32,141 bases of DNA, from contig CACAYA010000008.1 of assembly GCA_902536575.1 (NCBI GenBank), positions 1 through 32,141 on the forward strand, given 5' to 3'. The position numbers and the translations under genes are program-made. The notes under the pieces are model-generated. The model saw only the letters and a list, made by a program, of their open reading frames with translations. It searched no databases and was not told where the DNA came from. This document shows, one piece after another, positions 16,915 to 24,756 of the stretch (position 1 is its first letter; each line of letters starts with the position of its first letter). This DNA comes from an uncultured Pelagibacteraceae bacterium. GTDB taxonomy: Bacteria; Pseudomonadota; Alphaproteobacteria; Pelagibacterales; Pelagibacteraceae.

Positions 16915-17563
16915 CTTTAATTTTTATTTTTCTTTTTGCTTTATCAGCAAGTTTGGGGTCATGAGTTACCATAATTAAAGAAGAACCTTCTTCTATCACA
17001 TATTTAAATAATATATTTGAAATCAATGTAGAGTTTTCAGTATCTAAATTACCAGTTGGTTCATCAGCTAAAATTAATTCGGGTTTCATAGCGATTGCTC
17101 TTGCTATAGCTACTCTTTGCTGCTCTCCACCAGATAGTTGACTTGGAAGATTATTAAAACGATGTTTTAAACCAAAACGATCTAGTAGAATCTTCGCCTC
17201 TTTTTCAGGATCTTTAAAATTATTTAGCTCAAGTGTTAAAGCAACATTTTCAACTGCAGTATAATTTGGGATTAAATAAAAAGATTGAAATACAATTCCA
17301 ATATTTTTCTTTCTAATTTCAGATACTTCATCCTCATCAAGGCTTGTAATTTCTTGATTTTGGAAAATAATTTTCCCAGAGGTTGGCTTTTCTAAACCAC
17401 CAACAAGCATTATTAAACTAGTTTTTCCAGAACCACTTTCACCTACAACTGAAACAGTTTCTTTCTTATTAATATTTAAATCTATATTCTTTAAAACTCT
17501 GATATTATCTTTGCCAGTTTGGTATTTAAGATTTATTTTTTTTAATTTAAGAAGTGCAGACAT
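16898..17563 (-). CDS. ybbA: ABC exporter ATP-binding protein (YbbA-like)
   Basis: A 221-residue ATPase of the LolD/MacB group. Walker A is GESGSGKTS (41-49), the signature '[14 protein letters not shown]', Walker B '[16 protein letters not shown]' and the switch His in '[10 protein letters not shown]'. I use the ATG at 17563 because the protein then aligns with E. coli YbbA from its first residues; a longer frame to 17611 would add 16 atypical residues lying antisense inside tesA. With this start, its ATG overlaps the tesA ATG head to head (CATG at 17561-17564). It pairs with ybbP, whose start it overlaps by 17 bases. Confidence 0.9.
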   Translation of the reverse strand: MSALLKLKKINLKYQTGKDNIRVLKNIDLNINKKETVSVVGESGSGKTSLIMLVGGLEKPTSGKIIFQNQEITSLDEDEVSEIRKKNIGIVFQSFYLIPNYTAVENVALTLELNNFKDPEKEAKILLDRFGLKHRFNNLPSQLSGGEQQRVAIARAIAMKPELILADEPTGNLDTENSTLISNILFKYVIEEGSSLIMVTHDPKLADKAKRKIKIKDGKIK

Positions 17564-18176
17564 GAATAAAACTTTATTTATAAAAATTTTATTGATCTTT
17601 CTAGTGCACATAAATGCAAGTGCAATAGAAAAGGTCGTATTATTTGGAGACAGCTTAATGGCTGGTTATGGCTTGCCTAAAGAACATCATTTATCCTTAG
17701 TTTTAGAGAATAAATTAAAACAAGATGGATTTAATATTCAAGTTATAAATGGAAGTGTTTCAGGCAGTACATCCTCAGGCGGATTAAATAGGGCGGAGTG
17801 GAGTTTATCGGATCCAGATATAGATCTTATCATTTTAGGAATGGGTGCAAATGATATGCTTAGAGGAATACAGCCAAATGAAACAAAAAAAAATTTAGAA
17901 CAAATAATAGAAATCGCAAAAAAGAAAGAAATAGAAATAATTTTAGCTGGAATGATTGCTCCAACAACACACGGAATAAAATATAAGAAAGACTTTGATG
18001 CTATTTATCCAAAATTATCTAAGAAGCATAATTTACAATTTATACCTTTTCTTTTAGAGGGTGTGGCACTTAACCCAAGTTTAAATTTACAAGACGGGAT
18101 ACACCCTAACCAGCAAGGAACAATAAAAATAAGTGAAAATATTAAAAAAAGTATTATTGCTATTTTAGATAAATAA
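17562..18176 (+). CDS. tesA: Periplasmic SGNH-family esterase/thioesterase I (TesA)
   Basis: A 204-residue secreted esterase. Residues 1-21 form a signal peptide ending 'NASA'. The SGNH blocks are all visible: GDSLMAG with nucleophile Ser31, Gly67 in 'NGSVSGSTSSGG', Asn97 in 'GMGANDMLRG', and the catalytic Asp/His in 'DGIHPNQQG'. This is the TesA/ApeA pattern (lysophospholipase, arylesterase, thioesterase). The start at 17562 gives the correct signal peptide; an upstream in-frame start would read through ybbA antisense. Divergence from ybbA-ybbP is conserved in many proteobacteria. Its upstream control region must lie inside ybbA. Confidence 0.92.
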   Translation: MNKTLFIKILLIFLVHINASAIEKVVLFGDSLMAGYGLPKEHHLSLVLENKLKQDGFNIQVINGSVSGSTSSGGLNRAEWSLSDPDIDLIILGMGANDMLRGIQPNETKKNLEQIIEIAKKKEIEIILAGMIAPTTHGIKYKKDFDAIYPKLSKKHNLQFIPFLLEGVALNPSLNLQDGIHPNQQGTIKISENIKKSIIAILDK

Positions 18177-18221
18177 AAATTTAAATTTATAATTTTATGA
18201 ACTTATCATTAACTATTAATT

Positions 18222-19232
18222 ATGTATTTATATATGGATAAAATACCTTATCATCATTTACCAGACGGCACTTTTAGAAACCCTCAAGGTTCCCCTAAAG
18301 TTGATCAAAATTTTCGGTGGTCTTTTAAAGTATTTAATAAAGAAAAAAAGAAACTCAATATGACTGTTCCAAAAGATCATGTTGTAGATAAAGAACAAGT
18401 ATTAGCTGATATCAAAAAATATAAAGACGGTGATTATATTGGATGGATAGGGCACGCAACTTTTTTGATAAAATTAGGGAATACAACAATTATAACTGAT
18501 CCTGTTTTTTCTAAAAATGCAGGTCCGTTAATCTTTGGACCTAAAAGATTTACTGAACCAGCTATAAATTTACAAGAAATACCTCCTGTAGATATTTTTT
18601 TACTAACTCATAATCATTATGATCATCAAGATATGATGACAATCAGAAAATTCCCTTTCAAAAATACCAAAGTAATGGCTCCATTAAAACTAGGTAAGTA
18701 TTTTGAAAGAAATGGATACAGCGATGTTAATGAAATGGATTGGTATGAAGAAATCATCATTAATGAAAAAATGAAAATAACATTTCTGCCAGCAGTTCAC
18801 TGGTCTAAACGTAGTTTAACAGATACTAATAAAACTTTATGGGGAAATTTTTTAATTGAATATGATGGAAAAAAAATTTTATTTGCCTGTGATACTGGAG
18901 TTGGAAATATTTATAAAGAGATTGGCGAAAAATATGGTCCAATAGATATTAATATTATAAATATCGGAGCGTATAATTTTTATCCATTAACACCTTATAA
19001 AGATAAATCAGCTTATCACACCAATCCTGAGGAAGCTCTTGGGATCTCTAGAGATTTAAAAAGTAAAAAAGTAATTGGTATGCATTGGGGTACCTTTGTA
19101 TTATCGTTAGAACCAATTATGGAACCAAGAGACAGATTTAGAGATAATGCAGAAAAATATGGCTTCAAAAAAGAGGATGCAATTATTTTCAAAATTGGAC
19201 AAATAACACCATTAAATGAAATTTTAAAATAA
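18222..19232 (+). CDS. Metallo-beta-lactamase-fold hydrolase (NAPE-PLD/UlaG-like)
   Basis: A 336-residue zinc hydrolase. The metal site motif HNHYDH is at residues 130-135 ('LLTHNHYDHQD'), with further ligands in 'PAVHWSKRS', 'FACDTGVG' and 'IGMHWGTF'. The N-terminal 'WIGHATFLIKLGNTTIITDP' strand pair is typical of the PF12706 group that includes N-acyl-phosphatidylethanolamine phospholipase D. Length fits that group. The substrate may be a phospholipid-like phosphodiester but is not determined. An alternative start is the ATG at 18234. A secreted hypothetical gene follows after 6 bases. Confidence 0.88.
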   Translation: MYLYMDKIPYHHLPDGTFRNPQGSPKVDQNFRWSFKVFNKEKKKLNMTVPKDHVVDKEQVLADIKKYKDGDYIGWIGHATFLIKLGNTTIITDPVFSKNAGPLIFGPKRFTEPAINLQEIPPVDIFLLTHNHYDHQDMMTIRKFPFKNTKVMAPLKLGKYFERNGYSDVNEMDWYEEIIINEKMKITFLPAVHWSKRSLTDTNKTLWGNFLIEYDGKKILFACDTGVGNIYKEIGEKYGPIDINIINIGAYNFYPLTPYKDKSAYHTNPEEALGISRDLKSKKVIGMHWGTFVLSLEPIMEPRDRFRDNAEKYGFKKEDAIIFKIGQITPLNEILK

Positions 19233-19238
19233 TATTTT

Positions 19239-19691
19239 ATGAAGTATTTTATTTTGATAATAATTTTCTTATTTACTAGCATTGTTCAAGCAAAAAATAT
19301 TAATATTTCAGTTAAAACAGATTTAAATCTTAATTGTAAGTTTGAAAAAGTTATTATTAAAAACGCAGAACATAACTTTGTTTCTTTTACAAATGATCAA
19401 ATTGAAAGAGAAAATCTGAAAAGTTTAAAAATAATAGCAAAAAATCCAGATATCTTAATAATCGAAAATTTATCAAAATTTATTGACAAAATTAATTTGG
19501 AAGTAAAAATATCTAATAAAGATATAATTTTGATACAGGCTTTTGATCAAGAACGAAACTATTCTGAGTCAGCAGTCTTTACTAGAAGCACTGGAGAGCT
19601 TATCCATGAAATTACAAAAAAAATAAACTCTGAGGAAAAAGAGAAAGATATTTCATTTTATAGTTGTAAAAATAACAACCAAGACATTTAA
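19239..19691 (+). CDS. Secreted hypothetical protein
   Basis: A 150-residue protein with a signal peptide (residues 1-18, ending 'IVQA') and a mainly beta-strand mature part rich in Lys, Asn and Ile. I do not recognise a family. Two cysteines, one near the start of the mature protein ('NLNCKFEKV') and one at the end ('FYSCKNNN'), could form a disulfide. It follows the metallo-hydrolase gene by 6 bases and precedes a TPR gene by 40 bases, so it is probably part of the same transcript. Confidence 0.7.
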   Translation: MKYFILIIIFLFTSIVQAKNINISVKTDLNLNCKFEKVIIKNAEHNFVSFTNDQIERENLKSLKIIAKNPDILIIENLSKFIDKINLEVKISNKDIILIQAFDQERNYSESAVFTRSTGELIHEITKKINSEEKEKDISFYSCKNNNQDI

Positions 19692-19731
19692 GACCAAAGA
19701 CTCCAAATCTTTTTTTTGATAATATTAAAAT

Positions 19732-20280
19732 ATGAAAAGGCTTTTTTTAATATTAGTATTTTTTTTATTTTCCCAGACAAGCAGCTTTGCAAATGAAAGA
19801 GATGAAAGACTTAACCAATTGTTCAATGAATTAAAGGTTAATAAATCAAAAGATGCATCTGAAGTTGAACAAGAAATTTGGAAAATCTGGAGTACACATC
19901 CAAGCGATGCAAAACTTACTGCAAGGTTAGAGGAAGGCTCACAGTTTGTAAGAAATCAACAATTAAGTAAAGCAATAGAGATTTTTACAGAGGTTATAAA
20001 TCTTGATCAAAATTGGGCTGAAGCATGGAATAAAAGAGCTACAGTTTTTTATATGATAGGTGAATTTAAAAAATCTCAAGATGATATTGATAAAGTGTTA
20101 GCAATAGAGGCAAGACATTTTGGTGCTTTAGCGGGACAGGGATTGGTTAATATACAATTGAAGAATTATGAAAAAGCAATTTTTAGTTATCAGCAGGCAA
20201 AAGAAATACACCCTTCAATGCAATCCCCAGAAATTATGATAAGACGAATAGAGGAATTAATTAAACAGCAAACAATATAA
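19732..20280 (+). CDS. Secreted TPR-repeat protein
   Basis: A 182-residue protein with a signal peptide (residues 1-20, ending 'SSFA') and about three tetratricopeptide repeats between residues 60 and 165, for example 'AEAWNKRATVFYMIGEFKKS' and 'GALAGQGLVNIQLKNYEKAI'. TPRs mediate protein-protein contacts, here most likely in the periplasm. Similar short TPR proteins occur widely in Alphaproteobacteria without a fixed role. Its stop codon shares one base with the start of the next gene (TAATG), so the two are translationally coupled. Confidence 0.82.
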   Translation: MKRLFLILVFFLFSQTSSFANERDERLNQLFNELKVNKSKDASEVEQEIWKIWSTHPSDAKLTARLEEGSQFVRNQQLSKAIEIFTEVINLDQNWAEAWNKRATVFYMIGEFKKSQDDIDKVLAIEARHFGALAGQGLVNIQLKNYEKAIFSYQQAKEIHPSMQSPEIMIRRIEELIKQQTI

Positions 20281-20906
20281 TGTGTGGAAGATACGTTGTT
20301 AAAAACCCAGTTACTAAAACTTCATCATTAGTAAAATCTGTTATTCAAGTTGAAGATACAGAAAATTATAATGCTCATCCTTATCAAAAACTTCCAGTTA
20401 TCAAAAAATATAAAAACGGAAATACTTTAGAGTCTTTAAAGTGGGGATTAGTGCCAAGTTGGGCAAAAAATAAAGAGTTCAAAGCTTTGATAAATGCAAG
20501 ACTAGAGACAATTGATGATAAGGTTTCATTTAAAAAACTGATTAAAAATCATCGATGTGTTGCAGTTGCAGATGGTTTTTATGAATGGAAGAGGGAAGAG
20601 AATGAAAAAACTCCTCATTATTTTCTTAGAAGAGATGGTAATGTAATTTATTTTGCAGGTATTTTTGAAGAGGACCAATTCTGTTTAATTACAGAAGAAG
20701 CAAAAGAAAATATTAAGGAAATTCATCACCGTCAGCCTGTAATTCTTAATCAAGCAGATGTAAATCGTTATTTAAATTTAGAGCTACAGGGCTCAGCCTT
20801 TTTGAATGATCGTAAAATTCCTGATCTTATTTTTCATGAGGTTTCAAAGGACGTGAATAAACCCACAAATAATACAGCCTCATTGATACAACAGATTTCT
20901 AATTAA
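20280..20906 (+). CDS. SRAP-family abasic-site protein (YedK/HMCES-like)
   Basis: A 208-residue SOS-response-associated peptidase family protein. The catalytic Cys2, exposed after Met removal ('MCGRYV'), Asn72 in 'INARLET', Glu102 in 'DGFYEWKR' and His150 in 'IHHRQPVIL' are all present. The family forms a covalent thiazolidine link with abasic sites in single-stranded DNA and shields them at replication forks. All key residues are intact, so it should be active. It is coupled to a TPR gene by a one-base stop/start overlap, an odd pairing that probably reflects genome compaction rather than function. It converges on the RNA helicase with 3 bases between them. Confidence 0.92.
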   Translation: MCGRYVVKNPVTKTSSLVKSVIQVEDTENYNAHPYQKLPVIKKYKNGNTLESLKWGLVPSWAKNKEFKALINARLETIDDKVSFKKLIKNHRCVAVADGFYEWKREENEKTPHYFLRRDGNVIYFAGIFEEDQFCLITEEAKENIKEIHHRQPVILNQADVNRYLNLELQGSAFLNDRKIPDLIFHEVSKDVNKPTNNTASLIQQISN

Positions 20907-20909
20907 ATC

Positions 20910-22376
20910 TTATTTCTTTTTATGCTTTTTAAATGAAAATTTTTTAGGTCTTTGTCTCTTTTTGAATTTTTTTCTTCCTTTAAAAGTGGATTTTTTATTG
21001 TCTTTTTCAACTATATCAACTGTTTTTTTACCAAAATATTTTGGATTATTAGTAAAGCCAAAAGATTTTTTTTTGTCCTTAAATTTTAATTCTTTATCTC
21101 CACCTTTTTTGAAAAATTTATTTTTTCTTTTGAAATTAGTTTTTTTATCCTCATTTTTTTTAAAGAACTTCTTTTTATCTCTGAAGCTACCTTTTTTGCT
21201 ATTATTAAATTTTCTTTTTTTGTTAAATGAAGCCTTATTTTTTTTATTGCCCCTAAAACTTTTCTTTTGACTTCTGTCTCTTTGAGGTGATTTGTAATTT
21301 GGATCTATTAATTTACTTATAGAACTCCACATTGATCGATCACTTGCAGTTAAAAAGGTTAAAGCTGAACCATCTTTGCCAGCTCTTCCTGTTCGTCCTA
21401 TTCGATGAATATAATCTTCTGGAACTTGTGGTAGATCATAATTAATAACATGCTTGATAATTGGGATATCTAATCCCCGTGCTGCAACATCTGTTGCAAT
21501 TAAGATACGACTATGCCCATTTCTAAATCCATTAATAACTCTATCACGTTTACTTTGTCTCAAGTTTCCATGAATAGCGTCTGCTTTATGACCATCATAT
21601 TTAAGTCTTTTAACAATTTTATCAGCACCATATTTAGTTTTAACAAATACTAAAATGGATCCACTTCTTTCCACAAGTTGATTGATTAATTCATGATATT
21701 TTTTATCCTGTGAAACCTCAAATATTTCTTGCTTAATTTTATCAATTGGGGTTGATAAAGATCCAACAGATATTCTTTCAGGATTATTTAAATACTTTTG
21801 AGATATTTTTAATATATTGTTTGGAAGTGTTGCTGAAAATAATAATGTTTGATGTTCTTTTGGGACAAAATTTAAAATCTGTTCTATTTGAGGAGTAAAT
21901 CCCATATCAAGCATACGGTCAGTCTCATCTAAAACCAAATAATTAACTTTAGATAAATCTAAACTTTTTCTTTTTAAGTGATCATTAATTCTTCCTGGAG
22001 TTCCAACTATTATCCTTGCTCGCTTGCCTAATTTTCTAAGCTGCTTTTGCATACTCTCACCACCAATTAAAAGAGCATTACCAATTCCTATTTCTCTAAC
22101 ATTTAATTTTAAAACAGTTGCCATTACTTGTGTCGCAAGTTCTCTTGTAGGACAAACAATTAAAGCCATTGCTTGCTTATCTTTAATTAATTTATTAATC
22201 ATTGGAACAATAAAGGCTAAAGTTTTACCTGTTCCGGTTTGAGCGGTGCCTAAAATATCTCTACCCTCAAGACTTATTGGAATTGATTGACTTTGAATTG
22301 GAGTAGGAGTTTTAAAATCAGCAAGCTCAATTGACTTTTTAAGCTTATTTTCAATTTGTAAATCTGAGAAATTCAT
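20910..22376 (-). CDS. DEAD-box RNA helicase (RhlE-like) with Lys-rich repeat tail
   Basis: A 488-residue cytoplasmic RNA helicase. Q-motif 'FKTPTPIQSQ' (21-30), Walker A AQTGTGKT (45-52), PTRELA (76-81), TPGR, motif II DETD at 150-153 (a variant of DEAD), SAT (181-183), 'ATDVAARGLDI' and HRIGRTGR (324-331) are visible. Residues from about 363 form a tail very rich in Lys, Arg and Phe with imperfect repeats such as 'FRDKKKFFKK' and 'FKRKNKFFKK', expected to bind RNA without sequence preference. The start is the ATG at 22376; a TTG one codon upstream is less likely. It probably unwinds structured RNA in ribosome assembly or decay. Confidence 0.92.
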   Translation of the reverse strand: MNFSDLQIENKLKKSIELADFKTPTPIQSQSIPISLEGRDILGTAQTGTGKTLAFIVPMINKLIKDKQAMALIVCPTRELATQVMATVLKLNVREIGIGNALLIGGESMQKQLRKLGKRARIIVGTPGRINDHLKRKSLDLSKVNYLVLDETDRMLDMGFTPQIEQILNFVPKEHQTLLFSATLPNNILKISQKYLNNPERISVGSLSTPIDKIKQEIFEVSQDKKYHELINQLVERSGSILVFVKTKYGADKIVKRLKYDGHKADAIHGNLRQSKRDRVINGFRNGHSRILIATDVAARGLDIPIIKHVINYDLPQVPEDYIHRIGRTGRAGKDGSALTFLTASDRSMWSSISKLIDPNYKSPQRDRSQKKSFRGNKKNKASFNKKRKFNNSKKGSFRDKKKFFKKNEDKKTNFKRKNKFFKKGGDKELKFKDKKKSFGFTNNPKYFGKKTVDIVEKDNKKSTFKGRKKFKKRQRPKKFSFKKHKKK

Positions 22377-22461
22377 CAAGGTAGGATAGGTATTTATTGA
22401 GTACTTATGATGGATGATTATATCTTTTTAAAACAAATACAATGAATAGTTTTATCAAGAA

Positions 22462-22947
22462 TTAATCTCTAAAGTTTACAAAATCTATTGGAAGACCTAT
22501 ATCAATGGATTTTATGGCATTCATTGCTTCTTGAAGGTCATCTTTTTTTTTTCCATCTACTCTTAATTCTTCACCTTGAATTTTTATTTGAATTTTAAGT
22601 TTAAGTTTCTTTATATCTGCAATTATTTTTTTTGCATTTTCTTGACTAATACCTTCTTTCAACTCACTTAATTGTCTAATAGATCCTCCAGATGCACCTT
22701 CTGAACTTTTCACCCTAAGTACCCTTGGATCTACTTTTCGTCTAATTAAATGAGTTTGTAATAATTCATTAATTTGTTTTAACTTTAATTCATCAGGCGC
22801 AATAGTAGTGATTAATTTATCTTTTCGCTCAACTGATATATATAATCCTTTAAAATCAAAACGATTACTAATTTCTCTTAAACAGTTTGACAAAGCGTTG
22901 TCAAATTCTTGGCTGTTAATTTTGCTTATTACATCAAATGATGGCAT
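22462..22947 (-). CDS. yajQ: YajQ-family nucleotide-binding protein
   Basis: A 161-residue protein of the YajQ (UPF0234) family, beginning 'MPSFDVISKINSQEFDNALS', which is the conserved family start, and containing 'RFDFKGL' and the C-terminal 'VDGKKKDDLQEAM'. I therefore start at 22947 and not at the longer frame to 23004, which adds a hydrophobic 19-residue stretch foreign to the family. Members bind nucleotides or RNA; one in Xanthomonas binds cyclic di-GMP. The cellular role in this organism is unknown. Confidence 0.92.
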   Translation of the reverse strand: MPSFDVISKINSQEFDNALSNCLREISNRFDFKGLYISVERKDKLITTIAPDELKLKQINELLQTHLIRRKVDPRVLRVKSSEGASGGSIRQLSELKEGISQENAKKIIADIKKLKLKIQIKIQGEELRVDGKKKDDLQEAMNAIKSIDIGLPIDFVNFRD

Positions 22948-23068
22948 AATTTTCAAAAAGACTATACTTATATATTTTATCAAATAAAGTAAAAGTAAGG
23001 ACAAAAAGTATCAGCAATACTAATAAATGTATGGTTGTTATAATGCTAATTTTTAATATATTTAGATC

Positions 23069-24181
23069 ATGATGACTTATATAATTCCATTCTTGGTTCT
23101 TATTCTAGTTGTTGTATTTATTCATGAATATGGACATTATTATTTTGCCAGAAAATATGGGGTAGGGGTTACCGATTTCTCAATTGGATTTGGCAAAGAA
23201 TTATTTGGCTGGAACGATAAACATGGAACACGTTGGAAAATATGTGCTATTCCTCTAGGCGGATACGTCAAATTTTTTGGAGACCGCAATGTCTATTCAC
23301 AAGCTGACCACCAAGAAATAATAGACAAGTATAGTAAAGAAGAACAAGAAAAATTATTTACTTTAAAACCTTTATATCAAAGAGCTTTAATTGTATTTGG
23401 AGGACCTTTAGCTAATTTTTTATTAGCCTTGGTTATCTTTTTTTCTATTTACACTTTTGCAGGCAAAGATTTTACTCCTGCTATTATCAATGAGGTACAA
23501 AAAGATAGTCCAGCAATGATCGGAGGACTGAAAAATCAAGATGTAATTTTAGAAATAGATGGAAATAAAGTAAAAAGTATAATGGAAGTATCTAAATTTA
23601 TTACTTTATCTACGGGAGATGTAATTGATTTTAAGGTCAAACGAACTAACACTGAATTAATCTTAAAAATTAAACCAAATATTGTTGAAGGTGAAGATGG
23701 ATTAGGAAACAAAATTAATAAAAGAATGGTGGGAATTAAACTTGGAGCTTATAATAACGAAGTTAATCATATTAAACTTGGGCCAGCACAAGCATTATAC
23801 CATGCAGTTCATGAAGTATATTTTGTTAGCATTTCATCGTTAAAATATATTGGCGGAATGATACTTGGAAAAGCTGACACATCGCAACTAGGAGGTCCAA
23901 TAAGAATAGCTAAAATTTCTGGACAAGTGGCAACCTTTGGAGTTTTAGCCTTTATAAGTATGATGGCTTATATTTCGATCAGTTTAGGATTAATAAATTT
24001 GTTTCCAATACCGATGCTTGATGGAGGTCATTTAATGTTTTATGCATTTGAAAAGGTTTTAGGTCGACCCTTATCACAAAAAACTCAAGAAGGATTTTTT
24101 CGAATCGGAATGTTTTTGTTGCTATCGTTAATGTTTTTTACAACTTTTAATGACCTAAAAGACTTAGGATTATTTAGTTAA
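23069..24181 (+). CDS. rseP: Site-2 protease RseP (RIP zinc metalloprotease)
   Basis: A 370-residue inner-membrane zinc protease. The zinc-binding HEYGH is at residues 19-23 in the first membrane helix, and the third-ligand motif 'NLFPIPMLDGGH' lies in a later helix. A single PDZ domain sits between ('DSPAMIGGLKNQDVILEIDG'). E. coli RseP has two PDZ domains and 450 residues; the one-PDZ length is common in Alphaproteobacteria. It cuts transmembrane anti-sigma factors or signal-peptide remnants. The usual neighbours (dxr, bamA) are absent here; it lies alone between yajQ and HU. ATGs at 23069 and 23072 are both possible starts. Confidence 0.92.
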   Translation: MMTYIIPFLVLILVVVFIHEYGHYYFARKYGVGVTDFSIGFGKELFGWNDKHGTRWKICAIPLGGYVKFFGDRNVYSQADHQEIIDKYSKEEQEKLFTLKPLYQRALIVFGGPLANFLLALVIFFSIYTFAGKDFTPAIINEVQKDSPAMIGGLKNQDVILEIDGNKVKSIMEVSKFITLSTGDVIDFKVKRTNTELILKIKPNIVEGEDGLGNKINKRMVGIKLGAYNNEVNHIKLGPAQALYHAVHEVYFVSISSLKYIGGMILGKADTSQLGGPIRIAKISGQVATFGVLAFISMMAYISISLGLINLFPIPMLDGGHLMFYAFEKVLGRPLSQKTQEGFFRIGMFLLLSLMFFTTFNDLKDLGLFS

Positions 24182-24280
24182 TAAATTTTTTATAAACGTC
24201 TAAAAACTAAGTAAAATCAATACTTATTTAAAATTTCACAACATATAGTGTTAAATAAATATTTAAATACTAAGAAAAAG

Positions 24281-24312
24281 CTTGATTTATCAAGGTTTAT
24301 GACAAGTATAAA
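24281..24312 (+). promoter_or_regulatory. Inverted repeat and possible promoter of the HU gene
   Basis: Within the 157-base spacer after rseP there is an inverted repeat CTTGAT-tt-ATCAAG (24281-24294), overlapping a possible -35 (TTGATT). A -10-like TATAAA lies at 24307-24312, with a rather long 19-base gap. The inverted repeat could be an operator. This is a motif reading in AT-rich DNA and needs transcript-end data. It also argues against an upstream HU start at 24312, which would lie in the -10. Confidence 0.35.
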
Positions 24313-24338
24313 TGTTAACCAACAAAACCGGAGCTAAA

Positions 24339-24614
24339 ATGAACAAAAAACAACTAATTGCAAAGCTTTCAGGCTCTTTAAATTTGAGCAAAGCTGACGC
24401 GGAGCGAACATTTGATATAATTACCAACACTATTTTAGATGCTTTAAAAGGTGATGATTCAGTGAAAATTGCTGGATTTGGTACTTATAAAGTAGCTAAA
24501 AGAAAAGCTAGAGTTGGAAGAAACCCTAGAACTGGTGAACAAATCCAAATAGCTGCTTCTCAGAAAGTAAAATTTTTACCCGCAAAGGCTTTAAAAGAAG
24601 TATTTAATAAATAA
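24339..24614 (+). CDS. HU-family DNA-binding protein
   Basis: A 91-residue nucleoid protein. The N-terminal helices start 'MNKKQLIAKLSG', the beta-arm signature is 'GRNPRTGEQIQIAASQKVKF', and it ends 'LPAKALKEVFNK', as in HU-beta. It binds and bends DNA as a dimer. I start at 24339 because GGAG lies 7 bases upstream and the product then has the standard HU length; the longer frame from 24312 adds nine atypical residues. A strong terminator follows, so it is a single-gene transcript, and a high expression level is expected for this family. Confidence 0.95.
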   Translation: MNKKQLIAKLSGSLNLSKADAERTFDIITNTILDALKGDDSVKIAGFGTYKVAKRKARVGRNPRTGEQIQIAASQKVKFLPAKALKEVFNK

Positions 24615-24626
24615 TAATTTTTTTTA

Positions 24627-24664
24627 ACAGCCTTAATGTGTAAATACACCTTAAGGCTGTTTCT
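24627..24664 (+). terminator. Terminator of the HU gene
   Basis: A perfect 10-base-pair stem, ACAGCCTTAA (24627-24636) with TTAAGGCTGT (24651-24660), extended after one mismatch by an inner GTGT/ACAC stem with an AAAT loop. It is followed by a short T-rich stretch. It lies 12 bases after the HU stop. The T-run is short for an intrinsic terminator, but stem length and position make this the likely transcript end. Confidence 0.8.
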
Positions 24665-24731
24665 ATATGCAAATACCGCATAGCCAATTTTCCTAATCAG
24701 CGTTAGTTATTAGTTTTATTAAAAAATATAA

Positions 24732-24752
24732 CCACTCTTTTAACAGTGGAGG
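24732..24752 (+). promoter_or_regulatory. Hairpin overlapping the amtB ribosome-binding site
   Basis: CCACT (24732-24736) can pair with AGTGG (24745-24749) across an 8-base loop. The right arm runs directly into the Shine-Dalgarno GGAGG (24748-24752), 4 bases before the amtB ATG. Opening or closing this small stem would change ribosome access. The pairing is seen directly; a regulatory role is inferred. The stem has five pairs, so stability alone is modest and protein or ligand help may be needed. Confidence 0.4.
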
Positions 24753-24756
24753 TCTT

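Noticed and set aside
20962..21270. 102-codon Leu/Phe-rich ORF opposite the helicase tail
   Set aside because: It is the mirror image of the Lys-rich repeats (AAA/AAG read as TTT/CTT), not an independent membrane protein.
20907..21300. Dense A/T homopolymer runs resembling a repeat array
   Set aside because: They encode the Lys/Phe-rich helicase tail; spacing is irregular and there are no conserved direct repeats with spacers, so not CRISPR.
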